Below, piece by piece: positions 24,784 through 33,567 of a DNA stretch of 51,632 nucleotides. The notes below the pieces were generated by a model that was not told the DNA's origin, searched no databases, and saw only the letters and a program-made list of their open reading frames with translations. Position numbers and translations under genes: made by a program. Every line of letters starts with the position of its first letter. Within the stretch, counting starts at the first letter, position 1. The stretch comes from Thermodesulfovibrionia bacterium (GTDB lineage Bacteria > Nitrospirota > Thermodesulfovibrionia > UBA6902), in assembly GCA_020053105.1 (NCBI GenBank), contig JAGVNU010000096.1, forward strand, positions 1-51,632, written 5' to 3'.

Positions 24784-24811
24784 AAGGACGAGCAGCGACC
24801 TCGCCCTTACA
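24784..24811 (-). terminator. REP-like hairpin acting as terminator
   Basis: On the minus strand GTAAGGGCGAGGTCGCTGCT continues CGTCCTTTTTG: GGGCGAG pairs with CTCGTCC (one G-U pair) and a T-run follows. It lies just past the stop of the 1738-residue protein gene and shares the GTA-GGGCGAGGTC start of the palindromes near 2640, so a family member seems to serve as a terminator here. Confidence 0.65.
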
Positions 24812-24818
24812 TTCATTC

Positions 24819-27800
24819 CTATTTCCACGGCGCAACTGTCCACCAGCGCATTCCGAGCAAATTATAATCATTAGGCCCGACAAACCCGTCGCTGTCAAAA
24901 TCCGCATCGGGGTTCCAGTTCGGACTGCCGTCAGCCGACCACCATGCCATGCCAAATATGTTGTAGTCGTTCGGTCCGACAAAGCCGTCATTGTCCAAGT
25001 CACAATCGCAGATGTTCCCGTATCCGTCGATGTCTGTATTTACCTGCAATGGATTATATGTTTCTGAACAGTTGTCGCACGCATCACCGACTTTGTCATC
25101 GTCAGTATCGAGTTGGTCGGGATTGTATATATGGATGCAATTATCAATATCATCGTTCACGCCATCACAGTCAGAATCCACTATTGCATATGCATACTCA
25201 TCCGCCCCTATATCTGCTGCAATACCAATAATTCTTGAATCTCCTTCAAAGTCAGTGGCAGGCAATGAAGGCGCTGAGTTATTGCCTGCATTTATTGCCG
25301 GCGAACAAGTTAATAGATGATAATCACCATTTATTGCATCTGCAAACAACGGGTCTTCATTAATGTTATTTCCCTCATTCGTAAATGATTCATATGCCTG
25401 TACAGAGTCCAATACATTGTTGTAGACGTTTACAGTGCCGACAGAGTTGTATTCGATAAATATGCTTCCGCCAGATGCTGCATCGTTGTCCCAAATGATG
25501 TTGTTGTAGATATTCACCATGTTGTCCACATCAAGATAAATACCAGATGAATCATCCTCTGTAATTGTGTTGTTGATAATATCAATAACACCGCTGGAGT
25601 ATACAGTTATTCCACCGGAATTTGCATCGTTATTGTTTGCGATCACATTATTAGACAAGGTCACTTTCCCTGAAACTGAATAGACGCAAATTCCTCCTCC
25701 AGTATTGTCTTTTATCACATTATCCATCAGAATTATAGAACTGTTGCTATTTATAAAAATTCCCGCGCCGCAAACGCTTTCCCATTCTATGGGCTGAACA
25801 AGCCCATTCTTAATTGTCACCCCTTCAACAATTATTTTATTAAAGGACAATGCCCCCTCATTATACAGGGTTATAACCCTACTATGTACTCCTGCAATGC
25901 TCTCTCCCTCAAGGACCGTATTACCTGGGTTCAGTTCTCTTGAAGAACAACCCGATGAATATCCCCCCTTAATTGCAAGACTGTACGATTGACTTGATTC
26001 ATAGTAAAAAGAATCCCAGTATAATATTCCGTATGTCCCCTGAACCAGCTTAATTACATCATTCATGCCATTCCCAGCTGCCATAGTCAAGGCATCCCTA
26101 AATTCAAAGCTGTTTGTTACACAGTAAGTCACTGTACATACATCTCCAAAACCATCACTGTCTGCATCTGCCTGATCAGGATTTGCTACTGTAGGACAGT
26201 TGTCAGTAACATTCGCTGCTCCGTCTCCGTCAATATCATCATCACATGCATCACCAATATTATCTCTATCAATATCTTCCTGATATGGATTATCACTATC
26301 CGGGCAATTGTCAATATCTCCGCATATGCCGTCGGAGTCAATATCATTTTGAGGATCATTCAGGCATGTATCAAGGCAGTCCGCATCAATATTCCCGTCA
26401 CAGTTGTTATCAATGCCATCACAAATCTCTGTTGCTCCGGGGAATATATTGTTATTATCATCATTACAATCAATGTCGCCGCATGATCCTCCCTCAATGG
26501 CATATCCGTCTTTGTCAATGTCCGTGCAAGAATCGCATGCATTCCCCAGTCCATCATTATCTGTATCCTCCTGTAAGGAATTTGAAGTTTGAGAACAGTT
26601 GTCGCACACGTCGCCTGTTTTATCACCGTCGATATCTACCTGGTCGGGGTTGGGAGTAAGCCAACAATTATCATCACAGTTAGTGGTATTTCCTCCTGTG
26701 CACGGATTATCGCCTACTATACCAGAAGTGTCACCATCATCAAGGATACTGTCATTGTCTGTATCAGGATAATCTATTTTCCAGGGATAGTATTTCACAT
26801 GATCACTCACCCTGTCACCCAGGCCGGTTGGATTAAAAAATCCACCGCTTGCACGGTCGTCGGAATTGTCCAATGGCCCGGACGCATCACCCCAGTAGTT
26901 GTAAGTTGCGTCAAACACCCCTCCGCCGGAGTAAAAAATTCCATAAGATAAATTATTCATTATCGTATTGCCCTGATATGTCCCGCTTCCGCTTCCTAAA
27001 GCGTATATTCCGAAGCCATTGCCTGTGATCGTGTTATTCAGATACGTCCCGCTACTGTTTCCATGCATGTATATCCCTGAACTTGAGTTATTCGTTACCG
27101 TGTTGCCTGTCACAGTTGGAGATGAATTTCCTATTACATATACTCCGTTACCAATCCCGTTTATCGTGTTGTCGCTGATTACTGGTGAGCTGTTGTCTAT
27201 GTATATCCCGGAAGAAGCGCTGCTGTTATTAATCATGCAGCCTGTTATTGTCGGGGAAGAGTTTATAATACTTAGAATCCCACGATGAAAATAATGATCG
27301 ACTTCGGCCCCCATTGCATGCTCTATTACGCAGTTCTCTAGACGACTGTTGGTAGAGCCAGTCCCCTCAAATCTTATACCATTCCACGGGTACGATTCTT
27401 CAATCGATGTAAATGTCACCCCGTTTGCATTCAATGTGCCATAGACTGTTATCTGACCATACCACTCGTGGGATAGTTTCACTGTTTTTCCTGATGTAAT
27501 GGTAAGGCTTGCCCCTTGCGAAATGGTAAGGTCCTCCACCTCATATACAATATCGCCTGTCTCATCCCAATATACTGCTGAATTAATCGATCCGGACACC
27601 AACAGGTCTGCGCTGCTGTTGTTTGAATATGTATTGCCGCTGATCATAGGATTGTTAGTTAAATCTGTAAAAATACCGTATCGATTGTTTGAGAGAATAT
27701 TGCCCTGATACGTCCCGCTTCCGTGAATAGTTATTCCGATATCAAACCCGCTTATCTTATTATCGCTGATTACGGGTGAACCGTTGCCTATGGATATACC

Positions 27801-30035
27801 CCTTTCTGCGTCGCTATTGTTTATCGTGCAGCCTGTTATCGTCGGGGAAGAGTAGTTCCCAATCGCTATAGGTCGAACAGAATGATATTGATAATACGGG
27901 GGTCCATCCCAATAATCAGCTCTTACATGCTGTAATATGCAGTCCTCAAGACGACTGTTGGTCGAGCCAACTCCCACAAAACTTATCCCGTTCCACCCGT
28001 TCACCCCATCCGCCCAAGTGAACGTCACTCCATTTGCAGTCAATGTGCCGTAAACTTTTATTAACGCTTTACTGGTTAGCTTAACTGTCCTTCCTGATTC
28101 AATATTAAGACTCGCACCTTGCGCTATAGTTAAGTTGTCTAACTGATAAACCAGACCCCCTGTCTCATTCCAGTTTACCGCCATGTTGATCGTTCCTTTT
28201 AAGTAAAGGTCGGCGACCGTGTTGTTTGAATATGTATTGCCGCTGATTATAGGATTGTAAGTTAAATCAGCATACATACCATATTGATTGTTTGCTAATG
28301 TATTCCCCTGATATATCCCGCTACTGTTGCGCAAGTATATCCCATATTGACTACCTGATATCATGTTGCCCGTGACCGTCGGGCCTGAGTTGTAAATATT
28401 TATCCCGTAACTCGAAATTAAGCTTATAGTGTTATTGCTGATTATAGGGTAACCGTTGGTTATAGATAGCTCGTTGGCGTTGATCATACAGCCTGTTATC
28501 GTTGGTGAGGAGTACGTTATAGATATATAACTTGCATGCTCTATCACACAGTTCTCAAGAATGCTGTTGCTTGATCCTGCTCCGCTGAACCAGATACCAC
28601 TCCATTGATTCACCCCATCCGCCCATGTGAACGTCACTCCATTTGCCGTCAATGTCCCGTAGACTGTGAACTGAACTCCCCCGTGTAGTTCAACCCTTGC
28701 CCCAGGCTCTATCGTTAAACTAGCCCCCTGAGTAACTGTTATATTACCCTGCACAACATAGGTCCCGCCACTGTCCCAGGTCTCATCATCGTAAATGGTA
28801 TGCCCCTGAATGTACCTTGTGCCAGATCCGACAAAGAAGCCTTTCTGGCTCTGGATGGGTGTGTTGTCAGAGAGGGTCTGCGTTAAAGTGACTGTATAGT
28901 ATCCAGGAGTCGTATAGGAATGACTTGTAGTGTTGTCATCGTCAGTCCTGACCTCTCCATCGCCGTAATCCCAGACATATGATTGTATTCCTGAAATTTC
29001 TGGAGTTGAGAAATGACGGTAAGGGTCTTCAAAGCCATTTGGGTAGGTAACGGTGATTTGAGGCTGGCTAACTGTCACCGACTTTGTCAGGACATGGGGG
29101 CCCGTGTCGGTCATAGTCAATGTGACAGTGTAATTATTAGGCTGCTTGTAATAATGAGTTGTTGGATTTCCACTGCCTTTTTGTCCGTCTCCAAAGTCCC
29201 ATTGATAGGAATTCATGTTATTTACAAGGAATCCGGATGCAGTAAACATTATATTTGCAGGCGCAGAAGGATATGAAGGATCGTCAATAATTTTAAGTGG
29301 CCACTCGGGATTTAAAACTTCTTGTAATATCCCATCCCATGTTTGAGCATTTTCATAATACGCGCGGTGACATAGTCCTTCATCAAGGAGAGAAATGTCA
29401 CTGTTATGATTATATATAGAGGCAGTTATAGGCGATGAAATTATATCGCATGGTGTCCAATAATTGTGCCAACTCTTTATATTTGGTAAGTCATGAACGT
29501 CATAAATCCCCTGAAAAGCCAGCTTTAAAGTAGTAAATCCTCCAATAATACCGCGGATGCCAGGTTCAAACGGACTAACACTTAAAGGTGACCCCATGGT
29601 TATTAATTTATCAACAATGATATCAGGATTATTGTGCAGGGCTATATATGTCAGGACAGTTCCCCAGCTGTGTGAAACGACAACTAAGGGAGAATAGCTT
29701 TCAGATGTCTGAGCATATGCCGTTCGCAATATATTGGCTAAACTTTGAGCGGCGGTATCGGTATAATTCGCGTCGTTTGCCCAATAAAAAGGTTGTATTT
29801 GTCCTATCGTGCTAATTATTTCACTTTTTTTTGCAGACTTAATAATTTCAACATAAATATAACCTGTGCTCGAATCCCCAAATATAGAGCCAGTTGCCGT
29901 TGAGAGGGGATTAATTCCATCTACAGTAACGACTATCCCATCTGCAGCTTCTGAAGAATTACACAATAAAATCATTGTACAAATCAACGGTAAAATAAAT
30001 AGCGTTAATGCGTTCTTCAATAAGTTCCTACCCAT
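24819..30035 (-). CDS. Giant secreted protein: lipase-like domain, PKD domains, right-handed beta-helices, calcium repeats, dockerin-like module
   Basis: The 1738-residue protein has a signal peptide (about 1-31). An alpha/beta-hydrolase-like domain follows to about 260 with VVVSHSWGTVLTYIAL, placing the nucleophile Ser at about 123 in SxSxG form with the first Gly replaced. Two PKD domains come next (YQWDFGDGQKG and YVWDYGDGEVR), then long parallel beta-helix repeats to about 1090 in three similar modules (each with TISQGASLTI or similar and a GNTYSNN turn), thrombospondin type 3 and MopE-like units, a second beta-helix block and the paired dockerin-like module (about 1678-1738). It resembles a surface-associated carbohydrate- or lipid-acting protein. 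The substrate is unknown and the serine motif is imperfect, so activity is not certain. Confidence 0.85.
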   Translation of the reverse strand: MGRNLLKNALTLFILPLICTMILLCNSSEAADGIVVTVDGINPLSTATGSIFGDSSTGYIYVEIIKSAKKSEIISTIGQIQPFYWANDANYTDTAAQSLANILRTAYAQTSESYSPLVVVSHSWGTVLTYIALHNNPDIIVDKLITMGSPLSVSPFEPGIRGIIGGFTTLKLAFQGIYDVHDLPNIKSWHNYWTPCDIISSPITASIYNHNSDISLLDEGLCHRAYYENAQTWDGILQEVLNPEWPLKIIDDPSYPSAPANIMFTASGFLVNNMNSYQWDFGDGQKGSGNPTTHYYKQPNNYTVTLTMTDTGPHVLTKSVTVSQPQITVTYPNGFEDPYRHFSTPEISGIQSYVWDYGDGEVRTDDDNTTSHSYTTPGYYTVTLTQTLSDNTPIQSQKGFFVGSGTRYIQGHTIYDDETWDSGGTYVVQGNITVTQGASLTIEPGARVELHGGVQFTVYGTLTANGVTFTWADGVNQWSGIWFSGAGSSNSILENCVIEHASYISITYSSPTITGCMINANELSITNGYPIISNNTISLISSYGINIYNSGPTVTGNMISGSQYGIYLRNSSGIYQGNTLANNQYGMYADLTYNPIISGNTYSNNTVADLYLKGTINMAVNWNETGGLVYQLDNLTIAQGASLNIESGRTVKLTSKALIKVYGTLTANGVTFTWADGVNGWNGISFVGVGSTNSRLEDCILQHVRADYWDGPPYYQYHSVRPIAIGNYSSPTITGCTINNSDAERGISIGNGSPVISDNKISGFDIGITIHGSGTYQGNILSNNRYGIFTDLTNNPMISGNTYSNNSSADLLVSGSINSAVYWDETGDIVYEVEDLTISQGASLTITSGKTVKLSHEWYGQITVYGTLNANGVTFTSIEESYPWNGIRFEGTGSTNSRLENCVIEHAMGAEVDHYFHRGILSIINSSPTITGCMINNSSASSGIYIDNSSPVISDNTINGIGNGVYVIGNSSPTVTGNTVTNNSSSGIYMHGNSSGTYLNNTITGNGFGIYALGSGSGTYQGNTIMNNLSYGIFYSGGGVFDATYNYWGDASGPLDNSDDRASGGFFNPTGLGDRVSDHVKYYPWKIDYPDTDNDSILDDGDTSGIVGDNPCTGGNTTNCDDNCWLTPNPDQVDIDGDKTGDVCDNCSQTSNSLQEDTDNDGLGNACDSCTDIDKDGYAIEGGSCGDIDCNDDNNNIFPGATEICDGIDNNCDGNIDADCLDTCLNDPQNDIDSDGICGDIDNCPDSDNPYQEDIDRDNIGDACDDDIDGDGAANVTDNCPTVANPDQADADSDGFGDVCTVTYCVTNSFEFRDALTMAAGNGMNDVIKLVQGTYGILYWDSFYYESSQSYSLAIKGGYSSGCSSRELNPGNTVLEGESIAGVHSRVITLYNEGALSFNKIIVEGVTIKNGLVQPIEWESVCGAGIFINSNSSIILMDNVIKDNTGGGICVYSVSGKVTLSNNVIANNNDANSGGITVYSSGVIDIINNTITEDDSSGIYLDVDNMVNIYNNIIWDNDAASGGSIFIEYNSVGTVNVYNNVLDSVQAYESFTNEGNNINEDPLFADAINGDYHLLTCSPAINAGNNSAPSLPATDFEGDSRIIGIAADIGADEYAYAIVDSDCDGVNDDIDNCIHIYNPDQLDTDDDKVGDACDNCSETYNPLQVNTDIDGYGNICDCDLDNDGFVGPNDYNIFGMAWWSADGSPNWNPDADFDSDGFVGPNDYNLLGMRWWTVAPWK

Positions 30036-30057
30036 AAAATTGCCCTCCCCTACATCG

Positions 30058-31905
30058 TTATTTTAAATATGATATTTTTTCATTAAGATACTGTCGCCCT
30101 ATGTCCCGTCCCAACATTCTATATGCGCGAAAATCTTCACGGTTTAGCTCCTGATTCCGGGTATTATGATGTGGGAATTGACATCCCGCCCCCTTTTTAA
30201 GGCAGTCCCCGATATATTCACGAAGTTCTTTACTGTATTTTCCAGGATTGTTCTGATCTATTGCTAATTTTATGTAATGAATTTTCAGCGTCAGGTTTAC
30301 AGGGTGTCCTGCTTCAAAAATATTTTCATCCCCATCAGACATAAGATGCGGGATTGATCTTACCTCCCCTTCATATACATTTACTCGACTTGAACGCGCC
30401 CGGAAGCATTCACGATTCCAGGCATTTTTCCCCGAACAACGATTCGCGTCTGAGTTATTGTTTATCAAATTTTCTATCCCTGAGACTTCCATGCTTAATC
30501 CGTGTTCAATCATCAACCTGTCTTGCAACTTTGTATAACTCTCAAATATTAGACCAGGGTCCTCCTCAGCATCGACAACCAAAATATTTTCACAGCTTCT
30601 TCGGACCAATGAATAGAGTCCTAAATTTTCAGAAAATCCGCCATCTGAGTATGAAATATAGTTCTTGTAAAATTGAGTATCATCAACGTATGTTGCCTTT
30701 GTATCCGTTTCTACCAAGCTCTCTAAGAGCGGCGCCGATATATAGCCCTCCGAAGCGCCTAAATGCATTTCAACAAGTCTCATTGCACTGAATAAAGACG
30801 AATTTACATCATCAAGCGCTGCGCCGGACAGGGCTACTGTTTCCGCAAGGAGAATTTCTTTTTTATCTATGGGGCCTCCCGGAAACCTATCCGAATATCC
30901 TAGCGCGAAATTGCCACGCCTGAAAGGAGTAAATTCGAATACAAGCTCACTGAGTGGTATAGTTGAGTAATCTAAGGATTGCTTAACATCGTCCTGACGC
31001 AGTGATGTGACATTAAATATAGGCACAGGAACTATCTTTTCTTTTACAACATCTCTAATCTGATCATTAGAGATGTCATTATTACTATGAAAAGTGAGTA
31101 TTAACTGTGTCGTGTAAATCAAATTGCCTGCTCCAGGTTGATATATCCCCATAGGCGCTGATGCCTTTTCTATCCCGAATAGTAACGGAGTGAATGGCGC
31201 TGCGACGGTTAACCTATTTAATAATTTTGGGGTATTGATGAAAGGCAACAAATTCTCTGTATTGCGCATCGCAGGAGACTTATCAGACAATATGTGGTGC
31301 ATCTTAATTCTGCTATCCAAAGTCAGATGAGCGTAAATCCAGCTTAACGCGTATGAGCCACCTGATACAGCCGAAAAAACATCAACCTGATCCAGCAGCC
31401 CTTTTTCAGCTAAGGCTTGAAGCACGCCAATATTGAAGGCAGCCGAGCGAATACCACCTCCGGACATTGCCACGCACACCCTTGGAAGACCTTTGGGCCA
31501 AGGGTTTTGTTTACTTCCCCTTGAGTAATGATCGATCAACTTCTTATCACGCATTGAAGGATAATATTGAGACTCATATTCTCGATAATACGAACTGATT
31601 CGAGTGTTGTGCTTTGCAATCTCCCTCTGGCTCTTATCTTTCCGAAACTCCAATCCCCATAGATCGATATTTTCTAACCATTGTCTCTCATCATTAGCGC
31701 TTAAATCACTTCCTGGCGTTTTGCGAATCCTGTGGTAATCCTTATAAGTCGCCAAGTCCCCGTACAATCCGTTATTTCTTAGATCCATCACCTGTGCAGA
31801 TAAAGGTGTCGGCAAATCCTTTTTTGACGCAACAACTGAACATCCGGTGAGTGCAATAGATAAAAGAAAAAACAATATGATCTTCGAGATCAATTGGCAC
31901 TCCAT
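30058..31905 (-). CDS. Patatin/cPLA2-like phospholipase lipoprotein
   Basis: The 615-residue protein starts with a lipoprotein signal, LSIALTGCS, with the lipidated Cys at residue 22. The catalytic region starts with the oxyanion loop SGGGIRSAAFNIGVLQAL (GGGIR at 149-153). The nucleophile loop FSAVSGGSYALSW has Ser181, and SDGGFSENLGL has Asp421 of the Ser-Asp dyad. The SGGGxR and VSGGS forms are closer to the cPLA2 branch than to plant patatin. It should cleave acyl chains from phospholipids at the outer membrane or in the periplasm. Upstream on the same strand is a tiny secreted peptide gene (31934-32029); 22 bases downstream is the giant lipase-like gene, so all three may share a transcript. 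Confidence 0.9.
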   Translation of the reverse strand: MECQLISKIILFFLLSIALTGCSVVASKKDLPTPLSAQVMDLRNNGLYGDLATYKDYHRIRKTPGSDLSANDERQWLENIDLWGLEFRKDKSQREIAKHNTRISSYYREYESQYYPSMRDKKLIDHYSRGSKQNPWPKGLPRVCVAMSGGGIRSAAFNIGVLQALAEKGLLDQVDVFSAVSGGSYALSWIYAHLTLDSRIKMHHILSDKSPAMRNTENLLPFINTPKLLNRLTVAAPFTPLLFGIEKASAPMGIYQPGAGNLIYTTQLILTFHSNNDISNDQIRDVVKEKIVPVPIFNVTSLRQDDVKQSLDYSTIPLSELVFEFTPFRRGNFALGYSDRFPGGPIDKKEILLAETVALSGAALDDVNSSLFSAMRLVEMHLGASEGYISAPLLESLVETDTKATYVDDTQFYKNYISYSDGGFSENLGLYSLVRRSCENILVVDAEEDPGLIFESYTKLQDRLMIEHGLSMEVSGIENLINNNSDANRCSGKNAWNRECFRARSSRVNVYEGEVRSIPHLMSDGDENIFEAGHPVNLTLKIHYIKLAIDQNNPGKYSKELREYIGDCLKKGAGCQFPHHNTRNQELNREDFRAYRMLGRDIGRQYLNEKISYLK

Positions 31906-31933
31906 TTTTTATAACCTATGCCCATAACTTCCC

Positions 31934-32029
31934 TTACTCCTCTTGTGGAGGTTGTATTATGTTTGCAAATACGCTTGAAGCAGCCATGAATAAAATCAGA
32001 AATGATAAAAATACAATCTTGCGAGCCAT
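31934..32029 (-). CDS. 31-residue secreted peptide
   Basis: The frame encodes MARKIVFLSFLILFMAASSV then FANIIQPPQEE: a near-perfect signal peptide with an SVFA cleavage site, leaving a nine-residue mature tail NIIQPPQEE. A very strong ribosome site (GAGGGGGG) sits about six bases upstream. It ends 28 bases before the patatin-like lipoprotein gene on the same strand. It could be a small exported peptide, a leader that couples translation, or the 5' remnant of a decayed secreted protein. I recognise no family. Confidence 0.5.
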   Translation of the reverse strand: MARKIVFLSFLILFMAASSVFANIIQPPQEE

Positions 32030-32105
32030 AAACGTCCCCCCTCATTTAAATTAGTGTCATAGAGTCAAAGCATCTGAGACTCAGAACAAAAACCACATAA
32101 ACCGA

Positions 32106-32345
32106 CTATCCTGTCTTCTCAACAAAATCAAATACGGGAACTTCCACAGTCTTTACAGGCTTATCTTTGCGCTTTGCAAATCTGAGAATATCATCGGTAA
32201 CTTCCGGGGTATAAGTTCTTTCGCCACATTTCGTACAAACTTCCGCCGGGACATGCTCGACAAAGAAATTTTTATCATCTTCATCGTACACAAAAGTTAC
32301 TCTCTCCTCCGAAACTTTTCCCCCGCAAAAAACACACTTGTCCAT
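32106..32345 (-). CDS. MqsA/YgiT-type zinc-finger protein (orphan antitoxin)
   Basis: The 79-residue protein has two zinc-knuckle pairs, CVFCGGKV at the N-terminus and CTKCGERTY after AEVCTKCG, then YTPEVTDDILRFAKRKDKPV. This is the short YgiT/MqsA-type finger, usually partnered with a small toxin encoded just upstream. The 100 bases upstream contain no such toxin, and the MqsA helix-turn-helix domain is lacking, so it is orphaned or regulates in trans. Confidence 0.8.
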   Translation of the reverse strand: MDKCVFCGGKVSEERVTFVYDEDDKNFFVEHVPAEVCTKCGERTYTPEVTDDILRFAKRKDKPVKTVEVPVFDFVEKTG

Positions 32346-32447
32346 AAACTACCCCCTGATTTTGCAATCAATCCATGCGGAAGGCTCAGGTTCGTAAGTT
32401 GTATCAGAGTATCAAAGTGTCAAAGTGCAAAAAAATCAACCGGGATT

Positions 32448-32795
32448 CTACTTCTTTATTCTCAATCTCCCGTCCTGGAATACACAAAACCTATTCTGTA
32501 TCTTATCTGCAAAATCCCTAAGTATTTTTTTTACGACTTCAAGCTTCTGATCGCCATTTGCGTCTTCAAGCCTCAGTATCAGGACTCCCGAATGTTTCAA
32601 TCCGGAATTGTAAACAAGCTCTCCGAAATCTTTGTCCATTGTAATGACCATGCGGCTTTCACTAATCGCCAAACGTAATATCTCAGCATCTTTTGCTTTC
32701 GGATCAATATCTCTTACAGTCTTTGCATCATAGCCAGTTTCAACAAGCCATTGTTCCACTTTCCTGCTGACGCCGACATCAACCAGAAATTTCAA
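32448..32795 (-). CDS. DUF5615 PIN-like toxin
   Basis: The 115-residue protein starts MKFLVDVGVSRKVEQWLVET with the first PIN acidic residue in FLVDVG and has MVITMDKDFGELVY (second acidic cluster) and KHSGVLILRLEDAN, the pattern of DUF5615 PIN-like proteins. These are the effectors of DUF433/DUF5615 toxin-antitoxin pairs. It follows the DUF433 gene by 11 bases. The usual first motif has Asp-Glu-Asn, here Asp-Val-Gly, so catalysis may be reduced. Confidence 0.82.
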   Translation of the reverse strand: MKFLVDVGVSRKVEQWLVETGYDAKTVRDIDPKAKDAEILRLAISESRMVITMDKDFGELVYNSGLKHSGVLILRLEDANGDQKLEVVKKILRDFADKIQNRFCVFQDGRLRIKK

Positions 32796-32806
32796 TCTTC
32801 ACTCCA

Positions 32807-33043
32807 CTATTTAACAGCAAAAACCTGCTCTTCGTTTACAAGTTCAGACGCATATATAAGAGCTGCCTGAATATCTTCCCTCTCAAGTTCAGGATAATCT
32901 TCCAGTAATTCTTCAACCTTAACTCCACCGGCAAGGGCCCTTAATATCTGCTCTACGGTTATTCTTAATCCCCTGATTACCGGCTTGCCGACCATTACTT
33001 CAGGATTAATCGTAATACGATTTAATAAATCTTCTTTTTTCAT
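32807..33043 (-). CDS. DUF433 antitoxin
   Basis: The 78-residue protein contains RITINPEVMVGKPVIRGLRI followed by TVEQILRALAGGVKVEELLE, the DUF433 (VapB45-like) signature with a winged-helix DNA-binding fold. It precedes the DUF5615 gene as in known pairs, so it should neutralise that toxin and repress the operon. Confidence 0.87.
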   Translation of the reverse strand: MKKEDLLNRITINPEVMVGKPVIRGLRITVEQILRALAGGVKVEELLEDYPELEREDIQAALIYASELVNEEQVFAVK

Positions 33044-33127
33044 ATTGACACCACAATCCCTTTTAATTTATCTCTCATATAGTTTTTACCTACTCATGTA
33101 CAGTTTCTTCCCAACGTCCCAACTCAT

Positions 33128-33268
33128 TTATTCAATATCCTTGAGAATGCTGGTTTCAGATATTTTCTTCTTGTAGTTGTGAATCAGGTAATTATAAGAC
33201 TGTAATAGTTCATTTATTGCTTCATCAGGGAGATTCTTGAAATTTATAGATGACTGAATCTTTGACAT
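33128..33268 (-). CDS. Small hypothetical protein, possible orphan antitoxin
   Basis: A 46-residue frame (MSKIQSSINFKNLPDEAINE then LLQSYNYLIHNYKKKISETS and ILKDIE) is followed by the DUF433 pair on the same strand. The LPDEAINELLQSYNYLI segment resembles the short helical antitoxins of the DUF2281 kind. The ribosome site is weak (AGG). No partner toxin is beside it. Confidence 0.5.
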   Translation of the reverse strand: MSKIQSSINFKNLPDEAINELLQSYNYLIHNYKKKISETSILKDIE

Positions 33269-33502
33269 AAGTATTTACCTGACGACAACTGATTTTGATA
33301 CAAAAAGTATACAATATAACGCTGTAAAACTGTATAAAAATATACGCCCATATCTCCCCATCCTGCTCCGCTTACAAAAGTGTAAAAAGTCAGGGTATTA
33401 TAATAGTGTCGAAATATCAGAGTGCTTCGCCCTATTGAACCTTGATTTGCTTTGACACTTTCTTTAACTCTTATAAGGCTTTCTGACTAGTATCTTATAA
33501 TT

Positions 33503-33540
33503 AAAAAAAAGGGAGCCCGGCTTATCCCGTGCTCCCTTTT
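33503..33540 (-). terminator. Intrinsic terminator of the PEP-CTERM gene
   Basis: AAAAGGGAGC and GCTCCCTTTT form a stem around a 14-base loop, with an A-run on the plus strand that reads as a T-run for the minus-strand transcript. It lies 28 bases beyond the stop at 33568. Confidence 0.8.
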
Positions 33541-33567
33541 CTGCAAAGTCTATTCTGTCAGTTGTAA

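Noticed and set aside
20659-30035. Tandem calcium-repeat DNA as a possible CRISPR or satellite array
   Set aside because: The repetition is at the protein level (DNCPDNANxNQ units of varying spacing) and lies within open frames; no constant direct repeats with unique spacers.
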